Origin: UBA6814 sp040753075
GTDB taxonomy: Bacteria; Desulfobacterota; Desulfovibrionia; Desulfovibrionales; Desulfovibrionaceae
Direction of reading: 5' to 3'
Assembly: GCA_040753075.1 (NCBI GenBank)
Contig: JBFMHA010000008.1
Span: forward strand, 22,042 to 86,041
Length of the DNA stretch: 64,000 bases
Positions 21,280-30,246 of the stretch are shown here, one piece after another; positions within the stretch are counted from its first letter, which is position 1, and each line of letters begins with the position of its first letter. Under the pieces are notes generated by a model. That model made no database searches, was not told the origin of the DNA, and saw nothing but the letters and a program-made list of their open reading frames with translations. Made by a program: the position numbers and the translations under genes.

Positions 21280-22479
21280 ATGTTTACCGAAGAACAGCTG
21301 GAGAAGTATGCCGATGTCCTGCTGTGGGCCCTGCAGGCCTCCCGCCGCGAGAAGCTTCGGAACGGGGCGGTGGTGCTCCTGCGCTACGACCTGGCCGGGC
21401 TCCCCCTGGCCGAGGTCCTGTTCCGCCGCCTGGTGGAGCATCACTTCAACCCGGTGCAGCGCCTGAACGCCTCCTCGCCCATGCAACGGGATTTCTACCT
21501 GAGTTCCGCAGTCAAGCAACTCACCTTCCGCATCCCGGGGGAGAAGGAGCTCTGCGAAGCATTGGACGGCTCCATCCATGTCCTGGCCCCGGACAGCCTG
21601 ACCCATCTCTCGGCCGCGGACCCCGAGCGCATCGGCATGGCCACCGCGGCCCGCAAGTACCTTCGGGACATCCTGGACGAGCGGGAGCGGCAGGGAGTCT
21701 ACGGCTGGACCCTGTGCCTGTATCCCACTCCGGAGCTGGCCCGCAGCGCGGGGGCCACGCCCGAGGAGTATGCGGCCCAGGTGGTGCGCGCCTGCCGCCT
21801 CAACACCGCCGATCCGGTGCGGGAATGGAAGCTGGCCCACAAGGAAATCCAGGAGATCCGGCGCTGGCTGGCCGGACTGGCCCCCCTCGAGTTGCGGGTG
21901 GAGTCCGCGCACACGGACCTGCGTCTGGCGCCGGGAGAAAGGCGGCGTTGGCTGGGCCTCACCGGCCACAACATCCCCAGTTTCGAGGTCTACCTCTCTC
22001 CGGATTGGCGGGGCACCGAGGGCGTCTACTACGCGGACCTTCCATCCTACCGCAGCGGCAATCTGGTGGAGAAGACCATGCTGGAGTTCCGTCGGGGCAA
22101 GGTGGTGCGGGCCGAGGCCGAGACCGGCGGCAGGTTCCTGGCGGAGCAGTTGTCCCTGGACGAGGGCGCGTCCCGGGTCGGGGAGTTCTCCCTCACCGAC
22201 CGGCGGTTCTCGGGCATCGGCCGGTTCATGGCCATGACCCTCTACGACGAGAACTACGGAGGGGAGTTCGGCAACTGCCACCTGGCCCTGGGGGCGTCCT
22301 ACGCCGCCACCTACGACGGCGCTCCCGAAGAGTTCACGGCCGAGGTGCGGGAGAAGCTTGGGTTCAACCAGTCGGCCCTGCACTGGGACCTGGTGAACAC
22401 CGAGCCCAAGACGGTCACGGCCAAGCTGGCCGGCGGCCGGAGCAAGATCATCTATGAGAACGGGGAGTTCGCCCTGTAG
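21280..22479 (+). CDS. M29 family aminopeptidase (AmpS-like)
   Basis: A 399-residue cytoplasmic metallo-aminopeptidase. The C-terminal domain shows the M29 layout: GHNIPSFEVYLSPDWRGTEG, YADLP, LYDENYGGEFGNCHLALG and SALHWDLVNT, which supply the metal-binding Glu, His and HxD residues. The N-terminal half is divergent but of normal length. AGAGG lies ten bases before the ATG. It stands alone between a lipoprotein gene and infA and is convergent with infA. The substrate range is not predictable. Confidence 0.88.
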   Translation: MFTEEQLEKYADVLLWALQASRREKLRNGAVVLLRYDLAGLPLAEVLFRRLVEHHFNPVQRLNASSPMQRDFYLSSAVKQLTFRIPGEKELCEALDGSIHVLAPDSLTHLSAADPERIGMATAARKYLRDILDERERQGVYGWTLCLYPTPELARSAGATPEEYAAQVVRACRLNTADPVREWKLAHKEIQEIRRWLAGLAPLELRVESAHTDLRLAPGERRRWLGLTGHNIPSFEVYLSPDWRGTEGVYYADLPSYRSGNLVEKTMLEFRRGKVVRAEAETGGRFLAEQLSLDEGASRVGEFSLTDRRFSGIGRFMAMTLYDENYGGEFGNCHLALGASYAATYDGAPEEFTAEVREKLGFNQSALHWDLVNTEPKTVTAKLAGGRSKIIYENGEFAL

Positions 22480-22507
22480 TCCCGGGCAGGGGAAGGGAAT
22501 GGCCGCG

Positions 22508-22726
22508 CTATTTCATGCGGTACGTGATGCGGCCCCGGCTGAGGTCGTAGGGAGACAGCTCCACCTTGACCTTGTCGCCGGGAAGGATGCGGATGTAGTA
22601 CTTGCGCATCTTGCCGGAGATGTGCGCCAGGACTTCGTGGCCGTTTTCCAGCTCCACCCGGAACATGGCGTTCGGCAAGGCTTCCTGGACAATCCCGTCA
22701 ACTTCGATGGCTTCTTCCTTGGGCAT
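22508..22726 (-). CDS. infA: Translation initiation factor IF-1
   Basis: A 72-residue OB-fold protein: MPKEEAIEVDGIVQEALPNA, then FRVELENGHEVLAHISGKMR, ending RGRITYRMK. This is the complete family length and all core residues are present. It binds the ribosomal A site during initiation. AGGAG lies ten bases upstream of the ATG. It is a single-gene unit, convergent with the M29 peptidase and divergent from the chemotaxis operon. Confidence 0.97.
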   Translation of the reverse strand: MPKEEAIEVDGIVQEALPNAMFRVELENGHEVLAHISGKMRKYYIRILPGDKVKVELSPYDLSRGRITYRMK

Positions 22727-22924
22727 CGGACGTCAACTCCTGGGTGGTGGGGGCGGGGTTCCGCCACGGCCGTCTTTTGCCCGCCCCTACTACGTCTTTT
22801 CCCGGCCGCAAGCAACAGGAATTTGGGGCGACGGCCCGGTCCGTGGGAAAGGCGCGTCAACTGAAACTGATTGAATGAAATGCCAGGGTGTTTAGACCTT
22901 TCTTGCGTTGGTCATGGGAGAGGG

Positions 22925-22974
22925 CTTGCTTCAGGCTGGGATTTGTCCTATATACAGTCTGAACATTTGTTCAG
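22925..22974 (+). promoter_or_regulatory. Putative promoter with GAAC-N4-GTTC palindrome before the chemotaxis operon
   Basis: TTGCTT (22925-22930) and TATATA (22949-22954) are spaced by 18 bases in an AT-rich stretch. Immediately downstream is the perfect 16-bp palindrome CTGAACATTTGTTCAG (22959-22974), placed over the expected transcription start. GAAC-N4-GTTC is the core of Gram-positive LexA boxes and is also TetR-operator-like. Its function here is inferred from position only. Confidence 0.5.
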
Positions 22975-22995
22975 TTTGTTTTTCCTGGAGAATTC

Positions 22996-24870
22996 ATGGG
23001 AGCGGGCATGGCAGAGGGAGACATCCGCGAGCAGCAGTTCCGGGCGAGCGGCGGGCTGGGTTGGTATTGCCGGTCCATGCAGGAGCTTTCCACCCGCCTG
23101 ACCCGCCTCCTGGCCGACCGCGAGGAGGAGTTCCTGGCCCTGGGCCGTCGGCTCATGGAGTTTTCCGGGGACAGCCAGTCCCTGGCCCGGCAGGCCCAGG
23201 GGCTGGTCCAGTTGGCCGCGGGAGAGGACGTGGGTCAGGGCGCGCAGGAGCTCGCCGCCGAACTCGAGGAGATGAGCGGGGTGTGCGACTTCTCCCGGGG
23301 CGAGCAGAGCCTGGATGAGCTGGATCGGGTGATCAAGGTCATCGAGTCCCTGGCCGGGGGCATCGCCGGATTCGGCCGCATCGTGCGCAGCCTGCAGATG
23401 CTGGGCATCTCCACCCGCATCGAGAGCGCCCGCCTGGGAGACAAGGGCCTGGGCTTCACGACCCTGGCCGACGACGTGGAGAAGCTGGCCGGCAAGATCG
23501 TGGCCAACTCCGCCCAGGTCATGGACAAGGGCAGGACCCTGACCGGCATGATCGACGACGCGCGCGTCCGGACCCAGGTGCTGGTGGAGGCGCAGAAGGG
23601 CTGCTCCAGCCGCATCGTCACGGATCTCAAGGCCAACCTGGACGGCCTCGCCGGACTGACCGTGGCGTCCCGCCAACTCTCCGCATCGCTGGCGGAACGT
23701 TCGGGCGTCATCGCCGCGGGCATTTCCGAGGTGGTCGCGTCGCTCCAGTTCCACGACATAGTCCGCCAGCAGGTGGAGCATGTGGAGGAAGCCCTGCAGG
23801 ACATGATGGACATGGTCCGCCAGCGAGGCGGCGGCAAGGGCCGGGAGTGCGCCAGGGAGGAGAATCCCGGAGATCAGGAGGGGGAGGACGCCGGAGGCCT
23901 GGACTCCGACACCCGGGACCTGGTCGGCTGGCTCGCGGACGCGGCCAGGCTCCAGGAGTCCCAACTGGAGAACGCCGGGGAACGCTTCGGCAAGGCCCTG
24001 CAGGGTCTGCGCCGCAACCTCGGGGAGATCGTCGAATCCATCGCCAGCATGCGGAGGGACGCCGAGCGGCTGGCCCAGGACGGATCCGGCGGAGAGGGCT
24101 GCGTGCTGGACCGCATGGAGCAGGGGTCCCTCTCGGTCATCGCCGCCATGCGCCAGTTCGCCGAGCAGGCCGAGAGCATCGGCGGGGTCATGGCCTCCGT
24201 CGCCGGCACCGTGGCGGAGATGGTGAGCTTCGTGGAGGACATCGAGGAGGTGGGCTCGGAGATCGAACTCATCGCCCTCAACGCCGCGATCAAGGCCGCG
24301 CGCACCGGGGACGAGGGGCGAGCCCTGGGCGTCCTGGCCCAGGCCATCCAGAAACTCTCGGTGGAGGCCCGGGACAAGACCGGCGACGTGTCCAAGTCCC
24401 TGACCGAGATATCCCGGTCCTCGCAGGATCTGGAGCGGAACGCCGCCAGCTACCTGGACACCTCCCGGCTGGGGGATCTCGCCGCGCGCCAGGAGAGCCT
24501 GATGCTCCGGCTGCGCGACGTCAATACCCGGTTCATGCGGAGCCTGGACGGGATTCGCCGGGAGAGCGGCCGCCTTTCCGACACCCTGCGCGACACCGCC
24601 GCCCACGCGGACCTGGACCGGGAGATCTGCGCCGAGTTGGCGTCGGCCCGCGCCGACATGGGCGGCATCGCCGTCGCGGCCCGTCGGGTCGTCCCCCTGT
24701 CCGACGACAGACACCGTTCAAAACGGCTCAAGGATCTTCTGTCCCGTTACACCATGGAGGTGGAGCGGCTGGTTCACGAAGCGGCCTTCGGCCAGGGCGG
24801 CGGCGAGGTTCGCGACGAGGCCGAAGGCGAGGTGGAGCTGTTCGATGACGACAACGTGGAGTTGTTCTAG
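22996..24870 (+). CDS. Soluble methyl-accepting-chemotaxis-like protein
   Basis: A 624-residue protein rich in long helices with no membrane segment or signal peptide. The segment EIELIALNAAIKAARTGDEG (about residues 425-444) resembles the signalling tip and flanking helices of chemoreceptors. SLQFHDIVRQQVEHVEEALQ (about 250-270) is a motif seen in related deltaproteobacterial proteins. It ends in an acidic tail, DDDNVELF. The ATG at 22996 has GGAG five bases upstream; an in-frame ATG four codons later is an alternative. As first gene of the che operon it is the likely cytoplasmic input for the CheA encoded downstream. Confidence 0.8.
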   Translation: MGAGMAEGDIREQQFRASGGLGWYCRSMQELSTRLTRLLADREEEFLALGRRLMEFSGDSQSLARQAQGLVQLAAGEDVGQGAQELAAELEEMSGVCDFSRGEQSLDELDRVIKVIESLAGGIAGFGRIVRSLQMLGISTRIESARLGDKGLGFTTLADDVEKLAGKIVANSAQVMDKGRTLTGMIDDARVRTQVLVEAQKGCSSRIVTDLKANLDGLAGLTVASRQLSASLAERSGVIAAGISEVVASLQFHDIVRQQVEHVEEALQDMMDMVRQRGGGKGRECAREENPGDQEGEDAGGLDSDTRDLVGWLADAARLQESQLENAGERFGKALQGLRRNLGEIVESIASMRRDAERLAQDGSGGEGCVLDRMEQGSLSVIAAMRQFAEQAESIGGVMASVAGTVAEMVSFVEDIEEVGSEIELIALNAAIKAARTGDEGRALGVLAQAIQKLSVEARDKTGDVSKSLTEISRSSQDLERNAASYLDTSRLGDLAARQESLMLRLRDVNTRFMRSLDGIRRESGRLSDTLRDTAAHADLDREICAELASARADMGGIAVAARRVVPLSDDRHRSKRLKDLLSRYTMEVERLVHEAAFGQGGGEVRDEAEGEVELFDDDNVELF

Positions 24871-24879
24871 GGGGCAGCA

Positions 24880-25206
24880 ATGGGTATGTGTGAATTGCGG
24901 CAGGAAGGCGACCGGTGCGTTCTGGCCCTGTCCGGGGACTTTACCGTGGCCGAGGCCGCTGGCCTGAAGGAGTCCCTGGCCCAGGCCCTGGAGGCCTGCC
25001 AGGAACTGGCCGTGGACCTGTCTCGGGTGTCGCGGGTGGACCTCACGTTCCTGCAGTTGTTGCGGTCCGCCCACGTGACCCTGGTCCAGAGGGGCAAGGC
25101 GCTGGGCTGCCAGGGGGGGACGCCTCCGGTCGTGGCCGAGGCCGCGGACCGGGCGGGATTCATGATCGGAGCGCAAGACCACATCTTCTGGAAGAGGGGA
25201 GAATAG
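24880..25206 (+). CDS. STAS-domain protein
   Basis: A 108-residue stand-alone STAS domain (anti-sigma-antagonist type): CVLALSGDFTVAEAAGLKES then ELAVDLSRVSRVDLTFLQLL. The usual phospho-acceptor position of the motif (VDSSGL in SpoIIAA-type proteins) reads VDLTFL, so a Thr rather than the usual Ser is present. Regulation by phosphorylation is therefore doubtful. It lies between the receptor-like gene and cheY with tight spacing (9 bases before, none after). STAS proteins are recurrent in deltaproteobacterial che operons, but their role is not settled. Confidence 0.85.
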   Translation: MGMCELRQEGDRCVLALSGDFTVAEAAGLKESLAQALEACQELAVDLSRVSRVDLTFLQLLRSAHVTLVQRGKALGCQGGTPPVVAEAADRAGFMIGAQDHIFWKRGE

Positions 25207-25569
25207 ATGCCCAAGAAAATCATGACGGTGGACGACTCGGCCAGTGTACGCCAGATGGTCAGCTTCACCCTGAAGAACGCTGGCTACGACGTGGTCGAGG
25301 CCTCCGACGGCAAGGACGCCCTGGCCAAGCTCTCCGGCCCGGTGGACATGGTGATCACCGACCTGAACATGCCCAACATGGACGGCATCACCTTGATCAA
25401 GAACCTCCGGGCCAACGCGGCCTGCAAGTTCATACCCATCATCATGCTGACCACCGAGTCCCAGGCGGGAAAGAAGCAGGAAGGAAAGGAGGCCGGCGCC
25501 ACGGGCTGGATCGTCAAGCCCTTCAAGCCCGAGCAACTCCTGGCCGTGGTGCAGAAGGTCCTGCGCTAG
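25207..25569 (+). CDS. cheY: Chemotaxis response regulator CheY
   Basis: A 120-residue receiver with MTVDDS, phospho-acceptor in DMVITDLNMPNMDG, the Thr in IIMLTTES and the Lys in WIVKPFKPEQL. It is phosphorylated by CheA and would act on the flagellar switch or another output. GGGGAG lies five bases upstream of the ATG. It is directly followed by cheA in the same operon. Confidence 0.95.
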   Translation: MPKKIMTVDDSASVRQMVSFTLKNAGYDVVEASDGKDALAKLSGPVDMVITDLNMPNMDGITLIKNLRANAACKFIPIIMLTTESQAGKKQEGKEAGATGWIVKPFKPEQLLAVVQKVLR

Positions 25570-25612
25570 GCCCGCCGGCCGAAGGTTACATTCCGAAGCT
25601 GAGGAGAGCGCC

Positions 25613-27718
25613 ATGTCCCAGGACGACGCCAACCGCCAAGCCTTTCTGGAAGAGGCGTACGATCTTTGCGCCGAGTTGGAGAGCGCCCTGCTCGAACTGG
25701 AGCAGGCCCCCGACGACGGGGAGCTCGTCAACCGGGTCTTTCGGGCCATGCACACCATCAAGGGCTCGGGGGCCATGTTCGGGTTCGACGACATCTCCTC
25801 CTTCACCCACGACGTGGAGACGGTCTTCGACCGGGTGCGCAACGGCGAACTCAAGGTGTCCCGGGAACTCCTGGACCTGACCCTCAAGGCCAGGGACCAC
25901 ATCCTCCGTCTCCTTGACGCGGCCCGCGACGGAGCCGTTGCGGACACCTCCGCGGCCGGGCCCATCATCGCGGGCCTGCGCGCCTTCCTGCCGTCCGCCG
26001 CGTCGACCGAGGCCCAGGCCAAGGCCGAGGAGGCTCCCGGGGGAAGCCCGGCCACCTACCGGGTGCGCTTCAAGCCCGCCCGCCATATGCTGCTCACCGG
26101 CAACAATCCCCTGGCCCTGCTGGAGGAGCTGGCCGGACTGGGCACCTTCCAGGCCGTGGCGCACATGGAGGGCATCCCCCCCCTGGAGGAGATCGAGCCC
26201 GAGGGCGTCTACGTGTTCTTCGACTGCATCCTGTGCACGGACAAGGGCGAGAACGCCATCCGCGACGTGTTCATCTTCGTGGAGGACGACTGCGAGCTTT
26301 CGGTCCAGGTCATCGATTCCCTGGGGGCGCTGGACGACGACGCCACGTACAAGCGCCTGGGCGAGATCCTCATCGAGCGCGGCGACCTGACTCCGGACGC
26401 CCTGCGCGCCACCCTGGCCGGCCAGAAACGGCTGGGCGACATCCTCACCGAGGCCGGCGCCGTGTCCACGGACGCGGTGCAGTCGGCCCTGGCCGAGCAG
26501 TCCGCGGTGCGCAAGATCCGGGGCGAGCGGGAAAAGGAGGCCACGGCCTCCAGCATCCGGGTGGGCGCGGACAAGCTCGACGCCCTGGTGGACCTGGTGG
26601 GCGAACTGGTCATCGTCCAGGCCCGGATCACCCAGGTGGCCGGGGAACGGGCCGACCCCACCCTGAACGCCCTGGCCGAGGAGCTGGAGAGGCTCTCGGA
26701 CGAGTTGCGGGACTCCACCCTCTCGGTGCGCATGCTGCCCATCGGCACCACCTTCAGCAAGTTTCGCCGCCTGGTCCGGGATCTCTCGGGAGAGTTGGGC
26801 AAGCGCATCGAACTGGCCACCCAGGGCGCGGAGACCGAGCTGGACAAGACGGTCATCGAGCGGCTCAACGATCCCCTGGTCCATCTGTTGCGCAACAGCA
26901 TCGACCATGGGATCGAAACTCCGGACGAGCGCTCCCTGGCCGGCAAGCCCCCAACCGGCACCATCCTGCTCTCGGCCGAGCATTCCGGCGGCGAGGTGCT
27001 CATCCGCATCGTGGACGACGGCAAGGGCATGGACCCCGAGGTGATCAAGGCCAAGGGCGTGGAGAGAGGACTGGTGGCCAAGGAGGCGGACCTGTCCGAC
27101 AAGGAGGCCTTCAACCTCATCTTCGCCCCGGGCTTCTCCACCGCGGCCAAGGTCACCAGCGTGTCCGGACGCGGGGTGGGCATGGATGTGGTGAAGCGGG
27201 CCATCGACTCCCTGCGCGGGAGCATCGACGTGGACAGCGCCAAGGGCAAGGGCACCACCATAACGGTCAAGCTCCCCCTGACCCTGGCCATCATCGACGG
27301 CTTGCAGGTGCGGGTGGAGGACGAATACTACGTGATTCCCCTGCCCCTGGTGGAGGAGTGCGTGGAGCTGGTCCAGAGCGCCGCCGATCGCAGTCGCGAG
27401 CGGCGCGTGCTCAATCTGCGCGGCGAGGTGGTGCCCTACATCCGGCTGCGCGACTGGTTCATCGTGCCCGGGGACGCCCCGTCCATCGAGCAGGTGGTGG
27501 TCACCGGGGTGCAGGGCTCCCGGGTGGGCATCGTGGTGGACCACGTCATCGGCGAGCACCAGACGGTCATCAAGAGCCTGGGGCGGCTCTACCGCGACGT
27601 GGAGGGCCTGTCCGGCGCCACCATCAAGGGCGACGGCTCCATGGCCCTGATCCTCGACGTGCCGCGCCTGGTGCGGTCGGTGACTGCGACCCGGGTTTCG
27701 GCCGGGGCTGCGGTCTAG
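25613..27718 (+). CDS. cheA: Chemotaxis histidine kinase CheA
   Basis: A 701-residue kinase. The N-terminal HPt domain (1-105) carries H47 in MHTIKGSGAMFGF. A P2-like region (about 145-235) and a helical segment (LGEILIERGDLTPDALRATL) precede the dimerisation domain. The ATPase core follows with HLLRNSIDHGIETPDERS and DDGKGMD, and a CheW-like domain from about residue 560 ends the protein. No receiver is fused. GAGGAG lies six bases upstream of the ATG. No separate cheW is in the operon, so coupling to receptors relies on the internal CheW domain or on a CheW encoded elsewhere. Confidence 0.97.
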   Translation: MSQDDANRQAFLEEAYDLCAELESALLELEQAPDDGELVNRVFRAMHTIKGSGAMFGFDDISSFTHDVETVFDRVRNGELKVSRELLDLTLKARDHILRLLDAARDGAVADTSAAGPIIAGLRAFLPSAASTEAQAKAEEAPGGSPATYRVRFKPARHMLLTGNNPLALLEELAGLGTFQAVAHMEGIPPLEEIEPEGVYVFFDCILCTDKGENAIRDVFIFVEDDCELSVQVIDSLGALDDDATYKRLGEILIERGDLTPDALRATLAGQKRLGDILTEAGAVSTDAVQSALAEQSAVRKIRGEREKEATASSIRVGADKLDALVDLVGELVIVQARITQVAGERADPTLNALAEELERLSDELRDSTLSVRMLPIGTTFSKFRRLVRDLSGELGKRIELATQGAETELDKTVIERLNDPLVHLLRNSIDHGIETPDERSLAGKPPTGTILLSAEHSGGEVLIRIVDDGKGMDPEVIKAKGVERGLVAKEADLSDKEAFNLIFAPGFSTAAKVTSVSGRGVGMDVVKRAIDSLRGSIDVDSAKGKGTTITVKLPLTLAIIDGLQVRVEDEYYVIPLPLVEECVELVQSAADRSRERRVLNLRGEVVPYIRLRDWFIVPGDAPSIEQVVVTGVQGSRVGIVVDHVIGEHQTVIKSLGRLYRDVEGLSGATIKGDGSMALILDVPRLVRSVTATRVSAGAAV

Positions 27719-27737
27719 GGCCGGCGGGAGCTGACGC

Positions 27738-28628
27738 ATGGCGCACGCCGAGCAGGCGGCCGGCGGGACCAAGGGCCGGGGCAGGGGGGCGCAGGCGGAA
27801 GGCCGCGCCGCCCTGTCCGACAAGGACTTCGGCCGGTTCGCCGAGTTCATCCACGCCGAGTGCGGCATCAAGCTGCCGCCCTCCAAGAAGACCATGCTCG
27901 AAGCCAGGCTGCAGAAGCGGCTGCGCATCCTCGGCCTGCCCGATTTCAAGTCCTATGCCGACCGAGTCTTCCAGCCCGGCGGCGCGGACCACGAACTCAT
28001 CCACCTCATCGACGCGGTGACCACCAACACCACGGATTTCTTCCGCGAGCCCCGCCATTTCGAGTACCTGAGCGACGTGCTCCTGCCCCAGTGGCGCGCC
28101 GGGAACCGGGGGCGGGAGTTCAAGGTCTGGAGCGCGGGGTGCTCCCTGGGCATGGAGCCCTACACCCTGTCCATGGTGCTTTCGGAGTTCGCCGCCCGGT
28201 TTTCCGACTTCCGCTTCAGCATCATGGCCACGGACATCTCCACCCAGGTCCTGGAAAAGGCCGCGCGCGGCATCTACACCGAGGACCAGGTGCGGGCCGT
28301 GCCGGACTCGCTCAAGCGCAAGTATTTCCTGCGCAGCAAGGACCGCTCCCGGGGCCTGGTGCGGGTGGTCCCCGAACTGCGCCGCACCGTGACCTTCCGG
28401 CGGCTCAACTTCATGCAGGAGTTCGGGGTCAAGGACAAACTGGACGTGGTGTTCTGCCGCAACGTCATCATCTATTTCGACAAGCCGACCCAGGAGGGCC
28501 TCCTGCGTCGGCTCACCTCCTGCCTGCACCGCGGGGGACATCTCTTCATCGGCCATTCCGAGAGCCTGGCCGGCCTGTCCCTGCCCGTGGAGCAGGCGGC
28601 GCCGACCATCTACAGGGTGGCGCCATGA
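27738..28628 (+). CDS. cheR: Chemotaxis protein methyltransferase CheR
   Basis: A 296-residue SAM-dependent glutamate methyltransferase. The N-terminal helical domain includes FAEFIHAECGIKLPPSKKTM. The catalytic domain has WSAGCSLGMEPYTLSMVLSE, MATDIS for SAM binding, and FCRNVIIYFDKPTQ. It methylates receptor glutamates. GGAG lies upstream of the ATG, and its stop overlaps the cheD start (ATGA). Confidence 0.96.
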   Translation: MAHAEQAAGGTKGRGRGAQAEGRAALSDKDFGRFAEFIHAECGIKLPPSKKTMLEARLQKRLRILGLPDFKSYADRVFQPGGADHELIHLIDAVTTNTTDFFREPRHFEYLSDVLLPQWRAGNRGREFKVWSAGCSLGMEPYTLSMVLSEFAARFSDFRFSIMATDISTQVLEKAARGIYTEDQVRAVPDSLKRKYFLRSKDRSRGLVRVVPELRRTVTFRRLNFMQEFGVKDKLDVVFCRNVIIYFDKPTQEGLLRRLTSCLHRGGHLFIGHSESLAGLSLPVEQAAPTIYRVAP

Positions 28629-29158
28629 GCAGGTCCGGGGCCGGCGAGTCAGTGGTCTATCTCCAGCCCGGGGAGTGCCTGCTCACCAGCGAGCCCTTGC
28701 GGGTGGTGACGGTTCTCGGATCCTGCCTGGCCGTGACCTTCCACGACCCGGTGTCCGGGCTGTCGGCCATGTGCCATGCGGTGTTTCCCCACCGCCGCAG
28801 CCGGGGCCGGTTCGGGGATCACGACTCTCCGTACCGCTTCGTGGACGAGGCCGTGGCCCGCCTGCTGGAGCGCCTGGAGGGTCATGGCGTGCCCCGCAGC
28901 CGGCTGGAGGTCAAGGTTTTCGGCGGGGCCGAGGCCCAGGCCCTGGGGTTGCGGTCAAACCCCGCCCAGGCCGTGGGCCGGCTCAACGTCAAGGCGGCCT
29001 TCGACGCCATGCAGGCGCGGGGCCTGGCGGTGCTGACCTCGGATGTGGGCGGCCGCCGGGGTCGGACTCTGGTCTTCTCCACCTGCACCGGCGAGGTGCT
29101 GCTCAAGCGCCAGCCCAGCGAGGAGGGGCGCCAAGCCCCAGGAGGCGGTATACGGTGA
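28625..29158 (+). CDS. cheD: Chemoreceptor glutamine deamidase CheD
   Basis: A 177-residue protein with the CheD catalytic residues: the Cys in VLGSCLAVTFHD and the His in MCHAVFP, plus VKVFGGAEAQ. It deamidates receptor glutamines and often modulates CheY phosphatases. It is coupled by ATGA overlap to cheR upstream and by GTGA overlap to cheB downstream. It has a Gly/Arg-rich C-terminal tail. Confidence 0.94.
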   Translation: MSRSGAGESVVYLQPGECLLTSEPLRVVTVLGSCLAVTFHDPVSGLSAMCHAVFPHRRSRGRFGDHDSPYRFVDEAVARLLERLEGHGVPRSRLEVKVFGGAEAQALGLRSNPAQAVGRLNVKAAFDAMQARGLAVLTSDVGGRRGRTLVFSTCTGEVLLKRQPSEEGRQAPGGGIR

Positions 29159-30240
29159 CTCAGCGGATCAAGGTGCTGGTGGTGGACGATTCGGCCCTGG
29201 TGCGTTCGGCCCTGACCGAGATCCTCTCCACGGATCCGGAGATCGAGGTGGTTGGCTCTGCCCAGGACCCCTTCGTGGCCGCCAAGAAGATGGAGACGGT
29301 GGTCCCGGACGTCATCACCCTGGACGTGGAGATGCCGCGCATGGACGGCATCACCTTCCTGCGCAAGCTCATGAGCCAGCACCCCATCCCGGTGGTCATC
29401 TGCTCGACCCTCACCGAGGCCGGGTCGGAGACCATGCTCCGAGCCATGGACGCCGGGGCCGTGGAGATCATCCAGAAGCCCAAGGTGGGCACCCGGACCT
29501 TTTTCGAGGAGTCGCGCATCCGCATCACCGACGCGGTCAAGGCCGCGGCCCGGGCCGACCTGCGCAAGATCAAGGTGCGCTCCGCCCCGGCCAAGATCCA
29601 GCCCAAGCTCACCGCCGACGCGGTCATCGCCGGGCCGGGCAAGGCCACGGTGCTGCAGACCACCGAAAAGGTCCTGGCCGTGGGCGCGTCCACCGGCGGC
29701 ACCGAGGCCCTGCGCGAATTCCTGGAGGCCATGCCCGCGGACAGCCCGGGCATCGTCATCGTGCAGCACATGCCCGAGAAGTTCACCGCGGCCTTTGCCC
29801 AGCGCCTGGACGGCCTGTGCCGGATCACGGTGAAGGAGGCCCGGGACAACGACACGGTGCTGCGCGGCCAGGCCCTCATCGCCCCGGGCAACCGCCACCT
29901 CCTGCTCAAGCGCAGCGGCGCGCGCTACCACGTGGAGATCAAGGACGGCCCCCTGGTCAGCCGGCACCGGCCCTCGGTGGACGTGCTCTTCCGCTCGGCC
30001 GCGCGCTACGCGGGCAAGAACGCGGTGGGGGTCATCATGACCGGCATGGGCGACGACGGGGCCAAGGGCATGAAGGAGATGCACGACGCCGGAGCCCACA
30101 CCGTGGCCCAGGACGAGGCCTCCTGCGTGGTCTACGGCATGCCCGGCGAGGCGGTGAAGGCCGGCGGCGTGGACAAGATCCTGTCCCTGGACGCCATCGC
30201 GCCCTACGTGGTCAGCTACTGCGCGCGCACCGCGCCGTGA
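29155..30240 (+). CDS. cheB: Chemotaxis methylesterase/glutaminase CheB
   Basis: A 361-residue enzyme. The receiver has VVDDSALVRSALTEIL and phospho-acceptor in VITLDVEMPRMDG. The esterase domain has catalytic Ser in VGASTGGTEAL, His in QHMPEKFTAAFA and Asp in MTGMGDDGAKGM. The start is the GTG at 29155, which has AGGAGG nine bases upstream and overlaps the cheD stop. It is the last gene of the operon; a dispersed palindromic repeat follows immediately. Confidence 0.96.
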   Translation: MTQRIKVLVVDDSALVRSALTEILSTDPEIEVVGSAQDPFVAAKKMETVVPDVITLDVEMPRMDGITFLRKLMSQHPIPVVICSTLTEAGSETMLRAMDAGAVEIIQKPKVGTRTFFEESRIRITDAVKAAARADLRKIKVRSAPAKIQPKLTADAVIAGPGKATVLQTTEKVLAVGASTGGTEALREFLEAMPADSPGIVIVQHMPEKFTAAFAQRLDGLCRITVKEARDNDTVLRGQALIAPGNRHLLLKRSGARYHVEIKDGPLVSRHRPSVDVLFRSAARYAGKNAVGVIMTGMGDDGAKGMKEMHDAGAHTVAQDEASCVVYGMPGEAVKAGGVDKILSLDAIAPYVVSYCARTAP

Positions 30241-30246
30241 GCGCTA

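Noticed and set aside
25586..27949. A 787-codon minus-strand frame across cheA
   Set aside because: Antisense shadow of cheA; composition is His/Gly/Gln-rich and no motif is present.
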